A stretch of 6,277 bases of DNA from JBJHCA01 sp050485785 (GCA_050485785.1 JBJHCA010000121.1:1-6277), one strand, 5' to 3'; positions 1 to 5,946 are shown, counted from the first letter of the stretch. Translations and numbers: made by a program. Notes: generated from the sequence alone by a model not told the origin.

Positions 1-81
1 CTCATACACCGATCTGTTAACCCACAATATTAAGATCAATACCGCTGTATTCAGGTGTATTCATCAGGCTTTGTTTCATGA

Positions 82-115
82 TTGACCTGATTGTTACCTT
101 CAGGGTTTATCTTTG
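82..115 (+). promoter_or_regulatory. Candidate Bacteroidota promoter, rightward (TATCTTTG)
   Basis: TATCTTTG at 108-115 matches the Bacteroidota -7 consensus TAnnTTTG exactly and is followed by CA, a context often seen at real promoters of this phylum. A TTGA at 82-85 could serve as the -33 element, although its distance is a few bases longer than usual; another TTG at 91-93 is too close. The next rightward gene starts about 275 bases downstream, so this promoter would imply a long leader or a separate small transcript. Confidence 0.35.
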
Positions 116-153
116 CATTTACCTTACCGTGGTATTGGCTGACAAAGATAGGC
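105..153. repeat. Inverted repeat made of two opposed TATCTTTG octamers
   Basis: TATCTTTG (108-115) and CAAAGATA (143-150) are perfect inverted copies separated by 27 bases. Written as RNA, the pairing extends to 11 base pairs (105-115 with 143-153) through two G-U pairs and one G-C pair. The loop contains a small TACC-GT-GGTA hairpin. Either the octamers are two divergent -7 boxes, or the repeat forms a stem or an operator. The leftward copy lacks a -33 TTG at a suitable distance, which weakens the divergent-promoter reading. Confidence 0.5.
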
Positions 154-344
154 AATCAAAGTTCTTCCATTTTAAGGCTCAATGGAAAATGTGACAGGCC
201 GGAACCACCCCATGTTACACTCCACAAGCTGGTGAACTTTCCATGCTAAAATGCAACCCATTTAATAGCGAAATGGAAATTTAACTAACGGACTGAGAAA
301 GGGAGTTATGGGCCTCACTCATCGACATTAAAGCCGTGTAACAA

Positions 345-374
345 TTCGGGTCAACAACAATTTGACTACATTTG
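345..374 (+). promoter_or_regulatory. Candidate promoter of the DUF4442 gene (TACATTTG)
   Basis: TACATTTG at 367-374 is an exact match to TAnnTTTG. A weak -33 candidate, TTCG at 345-348, lies 18 bases upstream. Transcription would start near 379-381, giving a leader of about 15 to 25 bases before the ATG at 395 or 404. This would place the alternative TTG start at 362 upstream of the transcript and is one reason for rejecting it. Confidence 0.4.
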
Positions 375-394
375 AAGTGATTTGCCGTTTTTCG

Positions 395-853
395 ATGCAG
401 CCTATGTGGAATGTCATTCGTTTTCGATTGTTTTTGTTGTTTCGCCTGCCTGCTGCTTATTTTGCCAGCCTTCGGCCGGTGCACAGAAGCCTTGAATCTG
501 CAGAAATAGCCATTCGGTATAGTTGGTGGACCAGAAATCCGTTTGGGTCAATTTACTTTGCCTGTCTGGCCATGGCTGCAGAAATGAGCAGTGGTATTCT
601 GGCATGGAATGCCATTCGCCAATCGGAGGTTAAAATCAATATGTTGTTGTCAGGACTTGAAGCTGAGTTTGTGAGAAAATCTACCGGCACCATAATCTTT
701 AAGTGTCATGACGGGCAACTGATTATGAAAGCACTGGAATCACTAAAGAAACCCGGTGATAAAACCCAAGTGATTACCCACAGTGTAGGTATTGATAAAG
801 CCGGCGAGGTAACTTGCAGATTTGTGATCACATGGCACTTTAAAAGAAAGTGA
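395..853 (+). CDS. DUF4442 family protein, hotdog-fold thioesterase-like
   Basis: The 152-residue product resembles the DUF4442 family, predicted to adopt the hotdog fold of acyl-CoA thioesterases; substrate and role are unknown. The recognisable block is at residues 43-64: SWWTRNP, then FGSIYFACLAMAAEM, which corresponds to the conserved N-P-[FY]-x-S-[IM]-Y-F-A hotdog helix region. The N-terminus (RLFLLFRLPAAYF, within residues 8-23) is the usual amphipathic opening with a conserved Leu-Pro, and FVRKSTGTIIFKC fits a following strand. I see no signal peptide, so it is probably cytoplasmic or loosely membrane-associated. The frame is open back to 332, with a TTG at 362, but ATG at 395 (or 404) fits the family length and the candidate promoter at 367-374. 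It converges on the DoxX gene with 27 bases between stop codons. The family call is by recognition of motifs; enzymatic activity is inference. Confidence 0.83.
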   Translation: MQPMWNVIRFRLFLLFRLPAAYFASLRPVHRSLESAEIAIRYSWWTRNPFGSIYFACLAMAAEMSSGILAWNAIRQSEVKINMLLSGLEAEFVRKSTGTIIFKCHDGQLIMKALESLKKPGDKTQVITHSVGIDKAGEVTCRFVITWHFKRK

Positions 854-878
854 AGTTTAATTGTGCTCTTTTAATGTG
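836..878. terminator. Candidate bidirectional terminator between convergent genes
   Basis: CACTTTAAAAGA (836-847) and TCTTTTAATGTG (867-878) can pair over 12 positions with a single T-T mismatch, leaving a 19-base loop that contains the DUF4442 stop codon. The inner eight pairs are perfect. The element sits exactly between two convergent stop codons (851-853 and 883-881). The stem is AT-rich with T runs inside the arm, unlike a textbook GC-rich terminator, so it may be weak or a processing site. Confidence 0.5.
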
Positions 879-880
879 GT

Positions 881-1288
881 TTACAACCTGCTTCTATGCA
901 TTAATCTGTCCACCGAATACCGGCCGGAGTCCAAAAAGAAAAGTGCGGCGAAACCCAGTGCAAAAAGCATGGCAAACTCCTTATTTCCGTTGGTAGCATG
1001 AATGGCCAGCCATGGATCATTGGCATGGATGTACAGTGCTGCCACCAGCATGGTGATCACTAAGGGTACAGATGCCCATTTGGTTTTGAAGCCGATGATT
1101 ACGGCTATGGCACAGATTACTTCTGCAAAAACCGCCAGCATCAAACTCATCACCGGGGGCATACCCATTACAGTGGCAAATCGAATTTCCTCGGCAAAAA
1201 AACGGGGCACTTTAGGCAAGCCATGCCCAAGAAGCATGAATCCTCCAAATCCGACCCTGAGGATAAGGGATGCTATATCCATTTTCAT
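881..1288 (-). CDS. DoxX family integral membrane protein
   Basis: The 135-residue product is a small four-helix membrane protein of the DoxX family. Hydrophobic segments lie at about residues 5-24, 45-66, 72-88 and 104-120. The family's opening signature is present as R11, G13, G15/G16 and HGLPK (22-26), followed by E56 in helix 2, the turn GFKTKWA (66-72) before helix 3, NGNKEFA (100-106) and the C-terminal SGRYSVD (121-127). Members have been linked to thiosulfate:quinone oxidoreductase subunits and to oxidative-stress complexes, but most bacterial copies, including this one, have no assigned substrate. The ATG at 1288 gives MKMD; a second ATG two codons later is possible and would barely change the product. 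The next gene upstream on the same strand is 209 bases away, so it may have its own promoter, though I found no clear TAnnTTTG there. Confidence 0.92.
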   Translation of the reverse strand: MKMDIASLILRVGFGGFMLLGHGLPKVPRFFAEEIRFATVMGMPPVMSLMLAVFAEVICAIAVIIGFKTKWASVPLVITMLVAALYIHANDPWLAIHATNGNKEFAMLFALGFAALFFLDSGRYSVDRLMHRSRL

Positions 1289-1497
1289 ATTATGATCATT
1301 GTTGTTGTATGGTATAATACCGAATTTCCATTATGGTTGTTGATGAAAGAAGCTTTAACACTTTGGATAGCGGTAAGAACCTTTTATCAGCCGCGTAGCG
1401 GCCCACAAAGAGATATGGAAAATCATAGCCCAACAAGCCATGGTTACCAAAAGTCTACGGTAAAAGCCGGCAAGGATTTCAGGAAGTGGTGATTAAC
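1289..1497. other. Intergenic spacer with short palindromes
   Basis: This gap separates two leftward genes. It holds a GCCGC-GTA-GCGGC palindrome (1390-1402), a TTACC/GGTAA inverted repeat with a ten-base loop (1444-1463), and an 11-base palindrome GGTATAATACC (1311-1321) lying 23 bases upstream of the DoxX start. The first two might end or process the transcript of the upstream gene; neither is followed by a T run on the minus strand. The last could be part of a DoxX promoter or operator. An open frame crosses it on the + strand but looks unlike a protein. Confidence 0.4.
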
Positions 1498-2247
1498 TCA
1501 ATGCAATGCATGCCAGTCATCAAAAGGGTTGGCAGAAAGGGCAAGGCCTTCTATGGTAGATGAGCCCCTAATCTGATTGATGGCTACACTGAATGCCGGC
1601 CCCTTGTGCATGGTGGCAATTTTTGCACCGGTTTCAATTATTGTCCAGTTTTCCCAGGTTGTTTCAACCCCGCCCACCGGAATTACAGATACCCACATCT
1701 GCCATGCATAGGGCAGCCCGGCATCATCCACCCGCCAAAGGTAGGCATCACCCGGCGTTACCCCACCACTGTGATAGGTCACCAAAAGGCCGTCTCCCTT
1801 TTCATCGGATACAAGTTGGCGCGTGGTGCCCGGGTCGCGGATTTTAAACGGGGCGGCCATCCAGAAGGAGTCGTTGCAAAAATATGACCAGGCGCGCTGT
1901 ACCAGATCGTTGAGCTCGGAGTTCTGCAGTGGGTCGCCGGCCTTCCAGGCCATGCCTGTAATCGATTCGGTATGAATAATTACGCGGAAGTCATCCCACA
2001 GTACTTCCACCAGGTTTTCGTTTTTATCCCAGACATAATGGCGAATGTCCTTAAATGTCCAGCGGATATATCTGGTTTGGATCCAGGCCTCATCATTGAC
2101 GGCTTCCAATATTTTATCGGCCAGCATTTCTGCGCTATTGCCCTTTTCTCCGGCAGGCAGCGGTTTATGTAGTATCAGGTACGCAAGGAGCAATAGCATG
2201 ACCAGACCGGCCATGATATAAACCACAATGCGAATCCGGTTCTTCAT
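1498..2247 (-). CDS. Conserved membrane-anchored Trp-rich protein of unknown function
   Basis: The 249-residue product has a basic N-terminus (MKNRIR) and one strong hydrophobic segment at about residues 7-27, so it is probably anchored in the inner membrane with the rest outside, or an uncleaved signal sequence. I recognise the body as a type widespread in Bacteroidota but without a named function: RYIRWTFKDIRHYVWD (about 59-74), NDSFW (125-129), GLLVTYHSGGVTPGDAYLW (about 153-171) and PVGGVETTWENW (190-201). It contains 13 tryptophans, high for its size. The repeated strand-like segments and the pattern 'property of a residue, then slope of a sheet' recall LolA-like lipoprotein carriers, but that is a guess. 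ATG at 2247 is preferred over GTG at 2253, because it leaves a normal basic signal-anchor start. It follows the GWxTD gene on the same strand after 121 bases, so co-transcription is possible. Confidence 0.85.
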   Translation of the reverse strand: MKNRIRIVVYIMAGLVMLLLLAYLILHKPLPAGEKGNSAEMLADKILEAVNDEAWIQTRYIRWTFKDIRHYVWDKNENLVEVLWDDFRVIIHTESITGMAWKAGDPLQNSELNDLVQRAWSYFCNDSFWMAAPFKIRDPGTTRQLVSDEKGDGLLVTYHSGGVTPGDAYLWRVDDAGLPYAWQMWVSVIPVGGVETTWENWTIIETGAKIATMHKGPAFSVAINQIRGSSTIEGLALSANPFDDWHALH

Positions 2248-2283
2248 AATCACCTTTTTGTTTGATAACTAACAGTATGGTTG

Positions 2284-2303
2284 TCAATTCGTTCAGCAAT
2301 TGA
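2284..2303. repeat. Small inverted repeat upstream of the Trp-rich protein gene
   Basis: TCAATT (2284-2289) and AATTGA (2298-2303) pair perfectly around an eight-base loop. The element lies 37 bases upstream of the leftward start at 2247 and 66 bases beyond the GWxTD stop. It could be an operator or a weak hairpin in a shared transcript. No T run follows it on the minus strand, so it is not a standard terminator, and a six-base AT-rich pair can arise by chance. Confidence 0.25.
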
Positions 2304-2368
2304 ATCAGTCAGTGCGGTTTTTGGGAAATTTCATGCAAGTAAACATGGCATGTGCGGCAATGGAAAGG

Positions 2369-3829
2369 CTAAAAATCGCCAAAAAGTGCACCACCCTGGG
2401 AACCGAAATTTCGTGGAATTTCCACATCGTCAATGTAGTTACCGCCTACCGGGGTATGGCGGTAAAGCTTTCTCTGCCAATCGGGATCTGAATGCTCTCC
2501 ACGTGCCGTACTGTGAAGCAGGATATATTCATTCACGGCCAGGCTTGGATTGTAAAAAATAAACTTGGCACTGTTTTGAAACTCGGAAAACTCGGTGTAG
2601 GTCCATATTTCATAGGGCGGAGCAGCGGGATCGCTCATTTCCCGGTGAATGTCGTTGGGGGGGCCGTAGCGCAGATATATGATGCCTCTGTCGCTCTGAA
2701 AACCGCGGTAAAATGCTGAGCTAAACTCCCTGTTAACAGCATCTACTTTGGCCATGTATTCCCTGAACGGTTTATATGGTGTTTGTGCGTCATACTGCAC
2801 CCAGTAGCTCAGAATATAGTTCCGCTTGTGCTCCATTTTTCCGTCGCGAAGCAAGGTTTGCACTACGGGTACATTAATACTGCCCACACGCGGCAGCAAG
2901 GCTTCCAGGCTGTAATTAACCTCCGCTTCGCTCAGCAGGTCTGCAAACGTGCCCCGGGCATCAACCCCGGCATATTCTGCCAGATCCAGTTGAAGGTAAG
3001 GGTTACTTCGCTGGAAAAACTTTTCGGCAGAGGTTACCAGCTCGTTATTGCGGTTGCGCACTTCCACTATCAGGTTGTAATTTCCGCTGGGAACATGGCT
3101 AATGTCCATGCGAAGCAATGACGCTCCAATGGCTTGTGGTTCCTGCCTTCTATGCCCGATAAGCACAACGCGTTCATCCTTGTCCAGATGCTTGCGACCT
3201 TCGTGTTCAATGTAAAATCGCAGGGCATACTGGTCAGCCAGAAACTGATCCGTGTTGTACACTTCAAGATAGAAGATGAGTTCTTTGGCCTGCCGGTTGT
3301 AAAAGCTGTAAGGCAGGGGTTCGAGATAAATGCCGTTTTTAACCAGCGGATGATCCAGCGTACTGCGTTCAAAACTTCGGATCAGTTGTATGTCCGAAAT
3401 GGTGACTGCATTTTTCTTGAGCCCGGCTTTGATATAATTTCTGTATTCAGTCTGGTTATCGGCATTGTTGTTATCCGTAAGGCTAATTGTAACGGTGAAC
3501 GCTCCTTCCGGGATGCCAATTCTTTCCATGGTGATCAGGTCGGGAAATGGCTTGCCTTTCTCGATTTTTGGACTGGATAGTGTAAAACGCGTGGCATGAA
3601 TCACGGTGTTGTGGTCTTCAATTTTTAGCAGGGCATTCACTGAGGCACTGAAATAGGCCGAATCTGCATCGGGAACGTAGCTTACCGACCTGCCTGAAAT
3701 GTATACAGCCACTTCAACATAATGCTGATCATTATAAAGAAACACTGAGGGGTCAATACTGGCATCAATAGCAGTAATTTCCTGACAGTAGAATAACATT
3801 AGAATCGCGACTGCAAAAAGGCTTTTCAT
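2369..3829 (-). CDS. Secreted GWxTD-domain protein
   Basis: The 486-residue product begins with a signal peptide: KS, a hydrophobic stretch at about 4-15, and a likely cut after A20 (EITA/ID). Residues 21-320 or so appear rich in beta strands, typical of the variable N-terminal part. The C-terminal GWxTD domain covers about 330-486. Its name motif is present as GFQSDRG (376-382), then IYLRYGPPNDI (384-394), YEIWTY (406-411), FIFYNP (423-428), LLHSTARGE (437-445), DPDWQRKL (448-455) and the terminal NFGSQGGALF. The family is common in Bacteroidota and found elsewhere; its function is unknown, with periplasmic or outer-membrane location inferred from the signal peptide. There is no lipobox cysteine at the cleavage site (C15 lies inside the hydrophobic core), so it is probably not a lipoprotein. 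The motif has F for W and S for T, conservative changes that I believe occur in other members. Confidence 0.92.
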   Translation of the reverse strand: MKSLFAVAILMLFYCQEITAIDASIDPSVFLYNDQHYVEVAVYISGRSVSYVPDADSAYFSASVNALLKIEDHNTVIHATRFTLSSPKIEKGKPFPDLITMERIGIPEGAFTVTISLTDNNNADNQTEYRNYIKAGLKKNAVTISDIQLIRSFERSTLDHPLVKNGIYLEPLPYSFYNRQAKELIFYLEVYNTDQFLADQYALRFYIEHEGRKHLDKDERVVLIGHRRQEPQAIGASLLRMDISHVPSGNYNLIVEVRNRNNELVTSAEKFFQRSNPYLQLDLAEYAGVDARGTFADLLSEAEVNYSLEALLPRVGSINVPVVQTLLRDGKMEHKRNYILSYWVQYDAQTPYKPFREYMAKVDAVNREFSSAFYRGFQSDRGIIYLRYGPPNDIHREMSDPAAPPYEIWTYTEFSEFQNSAKFIFYNPSLAVNEYILLHSTARGEHSDPDWQRKLYRHTPVGGNYIDDVEIPRNFGSQGGALFGDF

Positions 3830-3938
3830 ATGAATTGTCTGTACTCAGGTTAAACCCTCAGCCAGGCTTGTTGGTTTACGTCTCTTTACCGCGTTGTCCA
3901 ATTCCCGCATGGATTAACGGCATCTTTACATACCAGCA

Positions 3939-3972
3939 ATTGCCGAAGGTGCTACCGGCAAAGGTAGGCAAT
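3939..3972. repeat. Composite hairpin with alternative pairings
   Basis: ATTGC (3939-3943) pairs with GCAAT (3968-3972), and inside it CTACC (3952-3956) pairs with GGTAG (3963-3967) around a six-base loop, giving ten base pairs with an eight-base one-sided bulge. A competing pairing, TTGCCG (3940-3945) with CGGCAA (3956-3961), uses some of the same bases. It lies about 165 bases upstream of adk and 110 upstream of the GWxTD start. It could be an operator or leader structure; chance is not excluded. Confidence 0.35.
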
Positions 3973-4076
3973 GTTGTTCAACATACCCGAGGCAGTTGCG
4001 GAATCAGGCTCTTTGGCTTATTCGGGCAGTTATATGTTTCGGTCGACCCTTGGTTTTGAACCGGCAGGACAATAAA

Positions 4077-4110
4077 TATTTCCGGGTTTATGGTATTTAT
4101 TTTACATTCG
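4077..4110 (+). promoter_or_regulatory. Candidate adk promoter
   Basis: TACATTCG at 4103-4110 differs from the Bacteroidota -7 element TAnnTTTG at one base. Transcription would start near 4115, leaving a leader of about 20 bases before the adk ATG, a normal length. The -33 position has no clear TTG (the bases near 4079-4083 read TTTCC). An alternative, weaker pair is TTTTG (4054-4058) with TATTTCCG (4077-4084). Confidence 0.3.
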
Positions 4111-4136
4111 CAACATTGCAACCATATTAGAACAGT

Positions 4137-4721
4137 ATGTATCACTTAATACTTTTTGGGCCACCGGGAAGCGGCAAAGGCACGCAGGCTATCAAACTGG
4201 CTGAAGAATTTGGCCTGGTCCAGGTTTCTACAGGGGACTTATTTCGATATGAAATCGGCAACAATACTCCACTGGGTATCAAGGCCAAATCATTTATGGA
4301 CAGAGGCGTACTGGTGCCGGATGAGGTGACGGTAGGAATGCTGAAAAACAAGGTGTTGGCCAATGAAGGTGCAGCCGGGTTTATTTTCGACGGCTTCCCC
4401 AGAACCATTGCTCAGGCTGAGGCACTGGACAGTTTTCTGGCTTCGCGCGGATTGGCCGTTGATCAGCTCATAGAGCTTAAGGTAGACGAGGATGAAATTG
4501 TGCAACGAATACGATTGAGAGGCGAAACCAGTGGTCGCTCAGACGACAAAGACGAGGCAATAATCCGCAACAGAATTGCTGTGTACCGCAGTGAAACTGA
4601 ACCCGTGGCTGCCTATTACAAGGCTCAGAACAAAGCATTTACGGTGAATGGTACGGGTACCATTGATGAGATTTTTGGCCGGTTGTCCGAACTGGTCAGG
4701 CAAGCGATGACGGTGTGGTAA
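4137..4721 (+). CDS. adk: Adenylate kinase (short, zinc-free lid type)
   Basis: This 194-residue cytoplasmic enzyme catalyses AMP + ATP to 2 ADP and keeps the adenylate pool balanced. The P-loop GPPGSGKGTQ lies at residues 8-17. The AMP-binding part shows STGDLFR (31-37, with T32 and R37) and FDGFPRT (84-90, with R89). The lid is short: RLRGETSGRSDD (about 126-137) with R128 and R134, and no cysteines, so it cannot bind structural zinc. RNR (144-146) and R151 supply further phosphate-contacting arginines. All expected catalytic arginines are visible and the length matches Bacteroidota homologues. The ATG at 4137 places the P-loop at the usual distance from the N-terminus; no Shine-Dalgarno sequence precedes it. 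obg follows in the same direction after 113 bases, an adjacency often seen in this phylum. In many relatives hpt stands upstream; here a divergent GWxTD gene does. Confidence 0.98.
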   Translation: MYHLILFGPPGSGKGTQAIKLAEEFGLVQVSTGDLFRYEIGNNTPLGIKAKSFMDRGVLVPDEVTVGMLKNKVLANEGAAGFIFDGFPRTIAQAEALDSFLASRGLAVDQLIELKVDEDEIVQRIRLRGETSGRSDDKDEAIIRNRIAVYRSETEPVAAYYKAQNKAFTVNGTGTIDEIFGRLSELVRQAMTVW

Positions 4722-4774
4722 TTATCCCCTGTTTTTTTTGATTTCTTTTTGTTGCACCCCTTGGCCTGCTTGGT

Positions 4775-4814
4775 TTTAAAAAACAATATCCCGGGGAGCG
4801 TGGCTTTTTTTAAA
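4775..4814 (+). terminator. Weak terminator or attenuator candidate between adk and obg
   Basis: TTTAAAAAA (4775-4783) and TTTTTTAAA (4806-4814) are perfect nine-base inverted copies, with 22 bases between that include CCCGGGG. The + strand thus reads A6, GC-richer core, T7, which looks terminator-like, but the T run is itself the 3' arm and the core does not fold into a stable GC stem. It ends 20 bases before the obg start. Read-through to obg remains plausible. Confidence 0.3.
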
Positions 4815-4833
4815 TGCTGAACAGATGCTGAAC
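4814..4833 (+). repeat. Tandem nine-base repeat just before the obg start
   Basis: ATGCTGAAC occurs twice (4814-4822 and 4825-4833) with two bases between, an 11-base period that ends one base before the obg ATG. Each copy starts with an ATG. The first opens a five-codon frame ending at 4831; the second opens a seven-codon frame that overlaps the obg start in another reading frame and ends at 4848. Whether these are translated is unknown. Confidence 0.5.
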
Positions 4834-4834
4834 T

Positions 4835-5914
4835 ATGGCAGGAGGTAATTTTGTAGACTATATCCGCATTTTTGTCCGCTCGGGTAAAGGAGGAGCCGGG
4901 TCGGCTTACCTTTTGCGCGAGAAGTACAAACCCAAAGGCGGACCTGCAGGAGGTGACGGAGGCAGAGGAGGCCATGTAATTCTGCGCGGCAATTCCAACC
5001 TGTGGACTTTACTGCATTTGCGATACCAGAAGCACATTTTTGCCGATAACGGAGAACCCGGGGGCAAAAACAGCCGCACCGGGGCAGAAGGGAAAGATGC
5101 CATCATCGAGGTGCCTTTGGGTACCATTGCCCGCGATGCAGAAACCGGAGAAATTCAGGCTGAAATTACCCGTGACGGCCAGGAGGTTATTTGGCTGAAA
5201 GGGGGCAGGGGAGGCCTGGGCAATGTTCACTTCAAAAGTGCAACGCGACAAACACCGCGCTTTGCCCAGCCCGGCGAAGAAGGCACGGAAGGCTGGAAAA
5301 CTCTGGAATTGAAAATTCTGGCCGACGTAGGTCTGGTAGGTTTTCCCAATGCGGGTAAATCAACCCTGCTGGCTGCCGTTTCGGCTGCCAAACCCAAAAT
5401 TGCGGATTACCCTTTCACCACGCTCGTGCCCAATCTGGGTATTGTTTCTTATCGGGATCATCGCTCTTTTGTGATGGCCGACATTCCCGGAATCATTGAG
5501 CAGGCACATGAAGGCAAAGGCCTCGGTCACCGCTTTTTGCGGCATATTGAACGCAATGCCGTCCTCTTGTTTCTCATTCCCGTCGATGCTGAGGATGTCA
5601 AAGCCCAGTACGGCATACTGCTCAACGAATTGGAGCAATTCAATCCGGAGCTGCTCGACAAACCCCGGATTCTGGCCATCACCAAGATAGACATGGCTGA
5701 TACCGAGTGGGAAAACCTGATGAAACCATTACTGCCATCGGATGTGCCGGCTGTGTTTATTTCAGCTGTGTCCGGGTACAATATTCAGGCACTGAAGGAC
5801 CTGATCTGGGAAGCATTGCAGGATGTGAGAGCCCGGGAAGTGGATGACACACCTGACCCCTTTGCCGATCTGCATTCCGATGAGCCCATGCCGGATGAAC
5901 CCATTAACCCCTGA
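4835..5914 (+). CDS. obg: Obg family GTPase, ribosome assembly
   Basis: The 359-residue product is an essential-type GTPase that binds the 50S subunit in late assembly and is tied to growth and stress control. The glycine-rich Obg fold covers about residues 1-160: NFVDYIRIFVRSGKGGAGS, GGPAGGDGGRGGHV (35-48), KGGRGGLGN (122-130) and RFAQPGEEG (142-150). The G domain follows: G1 GFPNAGKS (169-176), G2 FTTL (194-197), G3 DIPG (216-219), G4 TKID (283-286) and G5 SAVSG (310-314). G4 has T in place of the usual N, a change I associate with Bacteroidota members. After the G domain comes only a short acidic, proline-rich tail (336-359), so the OCT domain of some Gram-positive homologues is absent. 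ATG at 4835 matches the usual start of the family. Its neighbours are adk upstream and ferritin 32 bases downstream on the same strand. Confidence 0.98.
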   Translation: MAGGNFVDYIRIFVRSGKGGAGSAYLLREKYKPKGGPAGGDGGRGGHVILRGNSNLWTLLHLRYQKHIFADNGEPGGKNSRTGAEGKDAIIEVPLGTIARDAETGEIQAEITRDGQEVIWLKGGRGGLGNVHFKSATRQTPRFAQPGEEGTEGWKTLELKILADVGLVGFPNAGKSTLLAAVSAAKPKIADYPFTTLVPNLGIVSYRDHRSFVMADIPGIIEQAHEGKGLGHRFLRHIERNAVLLFLIPVDAEDVKAQYGILLNELEQFNPELLDKPRILAITKIDMADTEWENLMKPLLPSDVPAVFISAVSGYNIQALKDLIWEALQDVRAREVDDTPDPFADLHSDEPMPDEPINP

Positions 5915-5924
5915 TCTGTTTTTT

Positions 5925-5938
5925 GTTTAAACTTAAAC
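5925..5938. repeat. Small AT-rich inverted repeat between obg and ferritin
   Basis: GTTTAA (5925-5930) and TTAAAC (5933-5938) pair with only two bases between, within the 32-base gap. It follows a T6 run. The loop is too small and the stem too weak for a convincing terminator, so obg and ferritin may share a transcript. No TAnnTTTG promoter is visible in the gap. Confidence 0.25.
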
Positions 5939-5946
5939 GCAATATC

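Larger units (their letters stand above)
1..394. other. Non-coding region with inverted promoter-like elements and short hairpins
   Basis: No convincing protein gene is visible here. The longest open stretch without a normal start is a 52-codon + strand frame beginning at a TTG (91-249), and a 20-codon ATG frame lies on the minus strand (79 down to 17); neither resembles a known protein. The region contains a TATCTTTG at 108-115 on the + strand and the same octamer on the minus strand (143-150), a TTCCATT/AATGGAA hairpin (165-187), a second TTTCCAT/ATGGAAA pair (238-244 with 273-279), and a TACATTTG at 367-374. A CAT at 3-5 could be the start codon of a gene leaving the window leftward, but only two bases follow it. 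The region may hold a long leader or a small RNA; the sequence does not settle this. Confidence 0.6.
3830..4136. other. Divergent intergenic region between GWxTD gene and adk
   Basis: These 307 bases separate the leftward GWxTD gene from rightward adk and should contain promoters for both. An open + strand frame (3835-4059) starts only at a TTG, gives a protein of no recognisable type and is not called. Visible structure is a composite hairpin at 3939-3972 and an AT-rich stretch at about 4070-4107 next to a candidate adk promoter. I found no good TAnnTTTG match for the leftward gene. Confidence 0.6.

Noticed and set aside
17..79. A 20-codon ATG frame on the minus strand downstream of the leftward TATCTTTG
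   Set aside because: It is too short to judge, is not hydrophobic or otherwise toxin-like, and the supposed promoter lacks a -33 element.
91..249. A 52-codon open + strand frame from a TTG, with a hydrophobic first third
   Set aside because: There is no ATG, it begins upstream of the candidate transcription start near 120, and the length is compatible with chance.
1390..1402. GCCGC-GTA-GCGGC palindrome as a REP-type repeat element
   Set aside because: Only one copy is seen in the window and no accompanying transposase or second half is present; five base pairs is too little to claim a repeat family.
1223..1492. An 89-codon + strand frame crossing the DoxX start and the following spacer
   Set aside because: It overlaps the N-terminal coding part of DoxX on the opposite strand and resembles no protein family.
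3134..3580. A 148-codon + strand open frame opposite the GWxTD gene
   Set aside because: It is antisense to a well-supported gene with clear family motifs, and its translation shows no family pattern.
3835..4059. A 74-codon open frame in the divergent intergenic region
   Set aside because: It begins only at TTG, has no recognisable motif, and occupies the space where promoters for both flanking genes should lie.
4729..4751. T-rich tract right after adk as a rho-independent terminator
   Set aside because: No stem-forming sequence immediately precedes the T run, so it lacks the required hairpin.
4840..4846. AGGAGGT, a perfect Shine-Dalgarno-like sequence just inside obg
   Set aside because: It encodes the Ala-Gly-Gly start of Obg; no in-frame start codon follows at a suitable distance, and the residues downstream (NFVDYI) belong to the conserved N-terminus.
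5681..5692. TKID instead of NKxD in the G4 motif of Obg as a sign of a defective GTPase
   Set aside because: All other G motifs are intact, and to my knowledge Bacteroidota Obg proteins commonly have S or T here.
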